Positions 1 through 4,632 of a DNA stretch of 5,710 nucleotides are shown here, piece by piece (within the stretch, counting starts at the first letter, position 1; every line of letters starts with the position of its first letter). Position numbers and translations under genes: made by a program. The DNA is from an uncultured Flavonifractor sp. (GTDB taxonomy: Bacteria > Bacillota > Clostridia > Oscillospirales > Oscillospiraceae). Under the pieces are notes generated by a model, which did not search any database, was not told the DNA's origin, and was given only the letters and a program-made list of their open reading frames with translations. The stretch spans positions 1 through 5,710 of the forward strand of contig CAJUDT010000120.1 of the NCBI GenBank assembly GCA_910585415.1, given 5' to 3'.

Positions 1-8
1 CGATCTTT

Positions 9-36
9 GCCTACTTTCCATCGCTGGAAAGTAGGC
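9..36. repeat. Perfect 12-bp inverted repeat (stem-loop) at the window edge
   Basis: GCCTACTTTCCA (9-20) and TGGAAAGTAGGC (25-36) pair without mismatch around a 4-nt loop (TCGC on plus; GCGA on minus, which is a GNRA tetraloop). On neither strand does a T-run follow, so a standard intrinsic terminator is not supported. It lies about 75 bp after the last gene of the block. It may be a dispersed palindromic repeat unit, a 3'-end stabilising or processing hairpin, or a factor-dependent termination region. The left edge hides what follows on the minus strand. Confidence 0.7.
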
Positions 37-48
37 CGCCGGAGGCGG
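36..48. repeat. Short GC inverted repeat abutting the 12-bp stem-loop
   Basis: CCGCC (36-40) and GGCGG (44-48) pair around a 3-nt loop GGA. It directly adjoins the larger stem-loop, sharing base 36. In GC-rich DNA a 5-bp repeat alone means little; its position beside the 12-bp stem is the only reason to list it. Confidence 0.4.
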
Positions 49-111
49 GACCAGTAAACGAATCGCAGGGAGTACCGAGGAAGAGGCAAAACCTACCAAA
101 AAACGCAGCCC

Positions 112-474
112 CTACGGTAACAAACACCGCCCATTCTCATCTACATAATGCGCCTCCGCCCGCAGGGCGACCCTCCGCGGTCCGCCGCGGCTCACATCCA
201 AATCCCCCGGCAGAAGGAATGAAATCCCCTCCAGCAGGAGGTCCTGCGCCCCCGGCCCGTGGTGGGGCGGCACGGTAAACATCCGCATCCCTCTGGGATA
301 CTCTTCCCCCTCCGGGGAGCACTCCGCCACGGACACGGCCACCGCCACACGCCGCTCCGGCAAAATTTCCGTCAGATGAAGCCGGCACTCCAAAACCTGC
401 CCATCCTCTTCAATCCGCAGGCCGCCTAAGTCACAGACCAGCCGCCCGCCCTCCAATGTAATCTGGCGTTCCAA
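112..474 (-). CDS. Small conserved-looking protein of unknown function (120 aa)
   Basis: A 120-residue soluble protein with no signal peptide or membrane segment and no function I can name. It begins at TTG (474-472), set by AGGAGGT 6 nt upstream, and ends with TAG at 112-114. The pattern of short alternating hydrophobic stretches (RLVCDLGGLRI, VLECRLHLTEIL, RRVAVAVSVAEC, ALRAEAHYVD) suggests an all-beta sandwich. The stretch RGMRMFTVPPHHGPGAQD followed by FLLPGDLDV and AHYVD near the C terminus resembles, from memory, a recurring domain of unknown role in Clostridia, where it is often repeated within larger proteins; this was not checked. It lies 68 bp after proA with a hairpin between, so it may be the last gene of the operon or a separate unit. 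It has no obvious link to proline synthesis. Confidence 0.75.
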   Translation of the reverse strand: MERQITLEGGRLVCDLGGLRIEEDGQVLECRLHLTEILPERRVAVAVSVAECSPEGEEYPRGMRMFTVPPHHGPGAQDLLLEGISFLLPGDLDVSRGGPRRVALRAEAHYVDENGRCLLP

Positions 475-480
475 AACAGC

Positions 481-487
481 ACCTCCT
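481..487 (-). promoter_or_regulatory. Strong ribosome binding site fixing a TTG start
   Basis: AGGAGGT on the minus strand, 6 nt before the TTG at 474-472. It is a near-perfect anti-Shine-Dalgarno match and is the reason for accepting the rare start codon of the 120-residue gene. Confidence 0.8.
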
Positions 488-490
488 ATC

Positions 491-509
491 CATACGGTGG
501 GACCGTATG
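491..509. repeat. Perfect 8-bp inverted repeat next to a ribosome binding site
   Basis: CATACGGT (491-498) and ACCGTATG (502-509) are exact reverse complements separated by GGG. In the minus-strand transcript the stem-loop ends 3 nt before the AGGAGGT of the next gene. No T-run follows it, so it is not a standard intrinsic terminator. It could be an RNA structure affecting initiation, a processing or stabilising hairpin after proA, or a DNA operator; the sequence alone does not say which. Confidence 0.6.
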
Positions 510-542
510 TACAGGACAGGAAGGGGCCGCTCTATCCTATGC

Positions 543-1790
543 TCACCGGACCTGTCCGGCGCCGTAAATCACATATTTGCAGGAGGTCAATTCCTCCAGG
601 CCCATGGGCCCCCGCGCGTGCATCTTCTGGGTGGAAATGCCAATCTCCGCCCCCAAACCGAACTCAAAGCCGTCGGTGAACCGAGTGGAGGCATTCACAT
701 ACACCGCCGCCGCGTCCACCTGGTCCAAAAACCTCTGAGCGGCAAAATAATCCCGCGTAACAATGGCCTCCGAGTGGCCGGTGCCGTGGGCGGCAATAAA
801 ATCTACCGCCTCTTCAAAGTCCGCCACTACTTTCACCGCCAGTGTAAAATCTCCAAACTCCGTGTCCCAATCCTCGGGGACGGCGGGCTTCGCCGCCGCG
901 CCCAAAATGGCCAGGGCCTCCCCGTCCGCCCGCAGCTCCACCTGCTTCTCCTGGAGCCGCTTTTGGGCCAAGGGAAGGAACTGCGCCGCCACCGCCCGAT
1001 CCACCAGGACGCATTCCGCGGCATTGCACACCGAGGGGCGGGAGCACTTGGCATTGAACAGAATGTCCGCCGCCATCTCCAAATCCGCCTCCTGATGCAC
1101 ATAGATATGGCATACCCCCACACCGGTCTGAATCACAGGCACACGGGCCTCCTCCACCACCGAGCGAATGAGGCCCGCCCCGCCACGGGGAATGAGTACA
1201 TCCAGGTAACTGGTGAGGTTCATCAGCGCTCGGGCGCTCTCCCGGCTGGTATCCGCCACCAGGGCAACGCAGTCTTGGGGCAGGCCCGCCGCCGCCAAGG
1301 CGTCCCGCATCACGGCCACAAAGGCGGAATTGGAGTGGAAAGCCTCCTTTCCGCCCCGGAGAATGACGGCATTGCCCGACTTCAGGCACAGCGCGGCGGC
1401 ATCCACCGTCACATTGGGCCGGGCCTCGTAGATAATGCCAATGACCCCCAGGGGCACCCGGCGCTTGCCGATTATCAGCCCGTTGGGCCGCGTATCCATC
1501 TTCGTCACGGCGCCGATGGGGTCGGGCAGGGCCTTCACCTGCCGCACACCCTCCACAATGCCCGCGATACGCCCCTCATCCAGACTCAGACGGTCCAGCA
1601 GGGCGGGACGCATACCGTTTTCCTTCGCGGCGGACAAGTCCCGCGCATTGGCGGCTAAAAGCTCCGCCTGCCGGGCCTCCAGGGCCTGGGCAATGGCCTC
1701 CAGGGCGGCGTCCTTCTGGGCGGAACTGGCCACGGCCAGAACACGGGCGGCTTCCTTGGCGGCGCGGCCCTGCTGCTCCAGGTTTGTCAT
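543..1790 (-). CDS. proA: Glutamate-5-semialdehyde dehydrogenase (gamma-glutamyl phosphate reductase)
   Basis: Reduces gamma-glutamyl phosphate with NADPH to glutamate-5-semialdehyde, which cyclises to pyrroline-5-carboxylate; this is the second step of proline synthesis, cytoplasmic. At 415 residues it has the normal full length. Visible in order: the cofactor-binding region GVIGIIYEARPNVTVDAAAL (about 115-134) and SGNAVILRGGKEA (138-150), PRGGAGLIR (201-209), the catalytic cysteine in RPSVCNAAE (Cys255), the family signature HGTGHSEAI (335-343), and the conserved C terminus FGLGAEIGISTQKMHARGP with GLEELTS. Two further cysteines flank the catalytic one at 249 and 260. The ATG at 1790 is preceded by AAAGGAG (1806-1800) with a 9-nt spacer, and the stop is TGA at 543-545. 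It follows the unknown membrane protein by 29 bp and is functionally paired with proB upstream. It is probably co-transcribed with proB. The identification is very secure. Confidence 0.98.
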   Translation of the reverse strand: MTNLEQQGRAAKEAARVLAVASSAQKDAALEAIAQALEARQAELLAANARDLSAAKENGMRPALLDRLSLDEGRIAGIVEGVRQVKALPDPIGAVTKMDTRPNGLIIGKRRVPLGVIGIIYEARPNVTVDAAALCLKSGNAVILRGGKEAFHSNSAFVAVMRDALAAAGLPQDCVALVADTSRESARALMNLTSYLDVLIPRGGAGLIRSVVEEARVPVIQTGVGVCHIYVHQEADLEMAADILFNAKCSRPSVCNAAECVLVDRAVAAQFLPLAQKRLQEKQVELRADGEALAILGAAAKPAVPEDWDTEFGDFTLAVKVVADFEEAVDFIAAHGTGHSEAIVTRDYFAAQRFLDQVDAAAVYVNASTRFTDGFEFGLGAEIGISTQKMHARGPMGLEELTSCKYVIYGAGQVR

Positions 1791-1799
1791 GGTTCCTCA

Positions 1800-1806
1800 C
1801 TCCTTT
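1800..1806 (-). promoter_or_regulatory. Ribosome binding site of proA
   Basis: AAAGGAG on the minus strand, 9 nt before the ATG at 1790. It confirms the start and shows proA has its own strong initiation site rather than depending on a stop/start overlap. Confidence 0.75.
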
Positions 1807-1819
1807 AGGGAAAAATCCG

Positions 1820-3229
1820 TTACTGGGGCCGCTCCGGCACCGGGACCGGCGCGGCCGCGCCAAAGGTATCCGGGCGGCAGATCATGCCGTCCTCCACATA
1901 GTAATAACGATAGGGCCGGGCGTCCTCCAGCAGGGCCGCAAGCTCCCGCTGAGAGAAGGGAATCCCGATGGGAATGCCTACAAAGCCCTCATGCACCGCC
2001 ACCGGAAGAATCCAGTCATGCCAGGAAATGGACCCCAGACTGTCGTCCAGTTCCTCCTGCCAGGAGCCCAGGCGGCAAAAGGGCGCGATGGGCTGGAGCT
2101 CCCGCAGCAGAATGGAGAGCTCCCGCACCGTCTGTGTCCAGTCCTCTTCCTCCCCGGCCCAGTAGGCCATGGGGAGTATGTACCACCCCACCAGAGTGCT
2201 CCCCGTATATACGTCGGGGAAATCGCTGGCAAAGGGCTCCGGGAGCTGGAGGCCGCTGTTCTCCCCCCACTCCAAGTCCTGCTCCGTAATTGTCAGGGGG
2301 AGCTCCGCCAGACCGTGGGAGGCCAGGACGGGGACTACCCTCCCGTTCCAGGCGTGGGCCTGATAGTTGTCCTCGCCTACCATCGGGGTAAAGGGCGCCG
2401 GCTCTTCCTCCTCCGAAACGGCGGGGCCGGTGGCTACGGTGAAGCGCAGCGCAGGGTCGTCCTCCGGGGAGACCCACCAGGTCCGCAGGCCCTCCGTCTC
2501 ACAGTAAAGCTCACCCACCTGAAAGGGCTCGCCATAGCGCTCCTCCAGCGCCTGTGCTATCTGCTCCTCATTGGGAAAGCTCCGCTCCTCCAGAAAATCC
2601 TGAAGAATCTCTTCCTGCCAGAGCCAGACGCCCGCCGCCGCAAAAGCCGCCAGCACCAGGGGAAGCAGCAGCTTCCAGGGCGGCGCGGGGGCTGGGAGCT
2701 CAGGGCCCTGACGGGGAAACTCGTCCACCCGTGCGGCGGGGGAGTCCCAGGGGGCGGGCTCCTCCCGGCCCATCCGCATCTGATAGGGCTCACGGGGGAC
2801 GGTATGGAAGGGGGGCGGCGCGGGCTGCCAGTCCTGCCAATCCCCCCGGCGAATCTCCTGAATGACCTCTATAATCCAGGGAATCAGGGAGAATGCCTCG
2901 CAGGCCACCGCGAAATAGAGGGCGTAGGCGGCTACCGCATGGTCAAAGCACACGTTGACCAGGGCGGACAGAAGCACGCTTCCGGCGGAGAAAAAGAGCT
3001 GGAGCCGCCGCTTGCGCTGCCGCTCCCCCCGCCAGAAGGGGTAAGTAAACCAGGCGAACAGGGCCATACCCAGCAGGTTAAAGACCAGCAAACCCCGTTC
3101 CAGGTCCCACCAGACGACCGCCCCCACCACAATGCCCACCAGGGGCAGCAGGAGCAGCGCCAGCAGGGCATTACGGACCCTGGCGACGAGCTTGTGCTCG
3201 GCAAAGGTGCGGCTCCGGTGGAGCTTCAC
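1820..3229 (-). CDS. Multi-pass membrane protein of unknown function, between proB and proA
   Basis: A 469-residue protein I do not recognise. The N-terminal 125 residues hold about four hydrophobic segments (roughly 21-41, 46-66, 77-95 and 98-121), with basic stretches such as RGERQRKRR between the second and third. A Pro-rich, low-complexity linker follows at about 130-184, then a further single segment at 185-204 (WKLLLPLVLAAFAAAGVWLW) and an acidic C-terminal domain of about 265 residues rich in Trp, Tyr, Glu and Pro (RTWWVSPEDDP, VGWYILPMAYW, ISWHDWILPVAVHEGF). By the positive-inside rule the linker is probably cytoplasmic and the large domain outside; this is inference. The start is GTG at 3229, overlapping the proB stop as GTGA, with GGGGAGG 8 nt upstream. 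The stop TAA is 29 bp before proA, so it sits inside the proline operon. No enzyme motif is visible. A longer reading frame on the opposite strand is rejected because it also overlaps proA and proB and has the Gly/Pro/Arg/His bias of an antisense frame. Confidence 0.85.
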   Translation of the reverse strand: MKLHRSRTFAEHKLVARVRNALLALLLLPLVGIVVGAVVWWDLERGLLVFNLLGMALFAWFTYPFWRGERQRKRRLQLFFSAGSVLLSALVNVCFDHAVAAYALYFAVACEAFSLIPWIIEVIQEIRRGDWQDWQPAPPPFHTVPREPYQMRMGREEPAPWDSPAARVDEFPRQGPELPAPAPPWKLLLPLVLAAFAAAGVWLWQEEILQDFLEERSFPNEEQIAQALEERYGEPFQVGELYCETEGLRTWWVSPEDDPALRFTVATGPAVSEEEEPAPFTPMVGEDNYQAHAWNGRVVPVLASHGLAELPLTITEQDLEWGENSGLQLPEPFASDFPDVYTGSTLVGWYILPMAYWAGEEEDWTQTVRELSILLRELQPIAPFCRLGSWQEELDDSLGSISWHDWILPVAVHEGFVGIPIGIPFSQRELAALLEDARPYRYYYVEDGMICRPDTFGAAAPVPVPERPQ

Positions 3230-4038
3230 GGCTGGGGCCTCCCCACAAAGCGGGTGCCTGCGTCTTTTCCAGCGACGATATCGTAGAGGGCATCCACCCG
3301 CGCCCCGTTGGCGATGACCATGTCAATGCCCGCGTCCATTGCCGTCTCTGCGGCGTTGAGCTTGGTGACCATGCCTCCGGTGCCCCGCCAAGTGCCGGTG
3401 CCCCCAGCCATCGCACGCAGCTCGGGGGTAATGGCCTCGACCCGGTGGATGAGTCTGGCCTCCGGGTGGGTGCGGGGGTCGGCGTCGTAGAGGCCGTCGA
3501 TATCCGACAAAAGGACCAGCAAATCCGCGGCGCACAGCCGGGCCACCATGGCGGACAGGGTGTCGTTATCCCCCAAAACCTTACAGTGGCCCGTCTCAAT
3601 CTCCGCCGATGAGACGGAGTCGTTCTCATTAACCACCGGGATAACCCCCAGCTCCAGCAGGGCGGCAAAGGTGTTGCGCAGGTGCTCCGAGCGAAGGGGG
3701 GATTCCACGTCCTCCCCGGTCAGCAGAATTTGAGCCACCGTGCGGTTGTACTCGGAGAAAAATTTGTCATAGACGTGCATCATGGTACACTGGCCCACGG
3801 CGGCAGCGGCCTGCTTCATGGGCAGCAGGCTGGGCCGCTCCCCCAGCCGGAGCTTACGGGCGCCGATGGCGATGGCCCCCGAGGACACCAATACCACCTC
3901 ATGCCCCATGCCCCGCAAATCCGAGAGCACGCGGGCCAAGTGGTCCATACTGCGCAGATTCAGGCTTCCCGTCTCCTGGGTGAGGGTGGAGGTACCCACC
4001 TTCACCACCAGCCGGAGGCAGTTTTCCGGTCTGTTCAT
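3226..4038 (-). CDS. proB: Glutamate 5-kinase, short form without PUA domain
   Basis: Transfers phosphate from ATP to L-glutamate to give gamma-glutamyl phosphate, the committed and usually proline-inhibited first step of proline synthesis, in the cytoplasm. The amino acid kinase fold is clear. Numbered from the chosen ATG: VVKVGTSTL near residues 11-19 (Lys13), VSSGAIAIG near 51-59, VVNENDSV near 135-142, GDNDTLSA near 156-163, LLSDIDGLYDADP near 176-188 and GTGGMVTKL near 219-227 with the nucleotide-site lysine. At 270 residues it ends soon after the kinase domain, whereas the E. coli enzyme (367 aa) adds a C-terminal PUA domain; PUA-less forms are known in other bacteria. The ATG at 4038 is chosen because AGGAG at 4053-4049 lies 10 nt upstream; the GTG at 4041, with a 7-nt spacer, is nearly as good. 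The reading frame stays open to a GTG at 4065, but using it would place the ribosome binding site inside the gene. The stop TGA overlaps the next gene's GTG. Confidence 0.96.
   Translation of the reverse strand: MNRPENCLRLVVKVGTSTLTQETGSLNLRSMDHLARVLSDLRGMGHEVVLVSSGAIAIGARKLRLGERPSLLPMKQAAAAVGQCTMMHVYDKFFSEYNRTVAQILLTGEDVESPLRSEHLRNTFAALLELGVIPVVNENDSVSSAEIETGHCKVLGDNDTLSAMVARLCAADLLVLLSDIDGLYDADPRTHPEARLIHRVEAITPELRAMAGGTGTWRGTGGMVTKLNAAETAMDAGIDMVIANGARVDALYDIVAGKDAGTRFVGRPQP
3238..3244 (-). promoter_or_regulatory. Ribosome binding site of the membrane protein, inside the proB end
   Basis: GGGGAGG on the minus strand, 8 nt before the GTG at 3229 and within the last codons of proB. With the GTGA stop/start overlap it points to translational coupling and supports the GTG start. 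Confidence 0.65.
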
Positions 4039-4048
4039 CACAATCACA

Positions 4049-4053
4049 CTCCT
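4049..4053 (-). promoter_or_regulatory. Ribosome binding site of proB, partly inside a small inverted repeat
   Basis: AGGAG on the minus strand, 7 nt before a GTG (4041) and 10 nt before the ATG (4038). Its AGG overlaps the 3' arm of a 5-bp inverted repeat (CCTGT at 4051-4055, ACAGG at 4064-4068, 8-nt loop). This could weakly mask the site, but a 5-bp stem is easily chance. Confidence 0.6.
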
Positions 4054-4069
4054 GTCAAAGAACACAGGT

Positions 4070-4612
4070 TTACAGCCATATCAGCCAACAGCCGATGGCA
4101 ATCCCCAACACGCCTGCCGCCCGGTTGAGGCCCAGGGCCAAGGACGAGGGCTCCGCGTTTTGATACCGCCAGCCGCATTCCAGCTGCCACGCGGTCCTGG
4201 GCGAGAGCAGGCCTACGAGGCCCAACAGAATCAGGAGTCCGCCGCCCAGACGGTCGATGGCGGGTCTGGGGACACTGTCCGCGATAAGTTCGCACATGGC
4301 GTAGGGGTCCGCAAAGCCCTCTGTGCCGAAAGACCCTGTACCGGTACTGAACCCGTCGCGGGCCTCCTGCCGGTAGACGGCGCCGTTGGGATAGGTAATT
4401 TCAATGGTGCGGTTCCCGGTATCGCCGTAGACCGCGTAGCGGTACACATTGGTTCCGTCCGAGACGGTCTGCGCCTTGGCGTCCAACGTAAGAGCCGTCC
4501 CGTCCGCAAGAATCTTCACCGCCGGGCCGGGGGCGCAGGCGCTCAATGCCGCCAGCAGGCACACCGCCGCCAAAAGACACGCCGCCTGCCGCCCAATTCC
4601 ACGTTGTTTCAC
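4070..4612 (-). CDS. Predicted lipoprotein with two C-terminal hydrophobic segments, function unknown
   Basis: A 180-residue protein I cannot assign to a function. The GTG start at 4612-4610 is chosen because GGAAGG lies 7 nt upstream and because it places a clean lipoprotein signal at the N terminus: basic MKQRGIGR, a hydrophobic stretch at about 10-22, then the lipobox LSAC with Cys26. Residues 30-100 look like a small soluble beta-rich domain (for example VYRYAVYGDTG, EITYPNGAVYRQEA). Two hydrophobic stretches follow at about 124-137 (GGGLLILLGLVGLLS) and 166-180 (AGVLGIAIGCWLIWL), separated by a segment with TAWQLECGWRYQNAEPSS. From memory this C-terminal part resembles small two-helix integral membrane domains of the DUF6199 kind (PRxAW, GW, AEPS, NRxxG); this was not checked. 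The gene sits 20 bp after ftsH and 31 bp before proB, so co-transcription with both is likely. A longer reading frame extends upstream across the ftsH end, but it overlaps the FtsH coding sequence and is not believed. Confidence 0.8.
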   Translation of the reverse strand: MKQRGIGRQAACLLAAVCLLAALSACAPGPAVKILADGTALTLDAKAQTVSDGTNVYRYAVYGDTGNRTIEITYPNGAVYRQEARDGFSTGTGSFGTEGFADPYAMCELIADSVPRPAIDRLGGGLLILLGLVGLLSPRTAWQLECGWRYQNAEPSSLALGLNRAAGVLGIAIGCWLIWL

Positions 4613-4619
4613 ACAGACA

Positions 4620-4625
4620 CCTTCC
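4620..4625 (-). promoter_or_regulatory. Ribosome binding site of the lipoprotein gene
   Basis: On the minus strand GGAAGG precedes the GTG at 4612 by 7 nt. It is a weaker match to the anti-Shine-Dalgarno sequence than the other sites here, but it is the only one near the codon that gives an intact signal peptide, and it decides the start. Confidence 0.55.
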
Positions 4626-4632
4626 AATATTG

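Larger units (their letters stand above)
1..111. other. Non-coding stretch downstream of the gene block
   Basis: No gene on either strand. On the minus strand, after the TAG of the 120-residue gene, there is GGGGCTGCG then a run of six T (103-98) with no good stem before it, then the two hairpins at 48-9. The stretch is less GC-rich than the genes up to about base 55. Confidence 0.6.

Noticed and set aside
98..130. Run of six T on the minus strand after the last gene as an intrinsic terminator
   Set aside because: The bases before the run form at best a 4-bp CGGT/ACCG stem set well back from it, which is too weak to support a terminator call.
475..542. Promoter for the 120-residue gene in the gap after proA
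   Set aside because: TACATA and TAGGAT offer loose -10 matches, but no -35 element at proper spacing is convincing.
546..559. Inverted repeat CCGGAC/GTCCGG at the end of proA as a terminator
   Set aside because: It lies within the last codons of proA, leaves a tiny loop, and is followed on the minus strand by GCATAGG rather than a T-run.
507..1658. Plus-strand open frame of 383 codons opposite proA
   Set aside because: It is fully antisense to a confidently identified proA and has no recognisable motif.
1784..3286. Plus-strand open frame of 500 codons opposite the unknown membrane protein
   Set aside because: It overlaps the starts and ends of proA and proB, is full of Gly, Pro, Arg, Gln and His with no domain, and is the expected antisense shadow in GC-rich DNA. 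The minus-strand frame has a membrane pattern, a ribosome binding site and operon spacing.
4039..4065. Longer proB start at GTG 4065
   Set aside because: It would place the AGGAG at 4049-4053 inside the gene, adds nine residues not needed by the kinase fold, and lacks a good binding site upstream.
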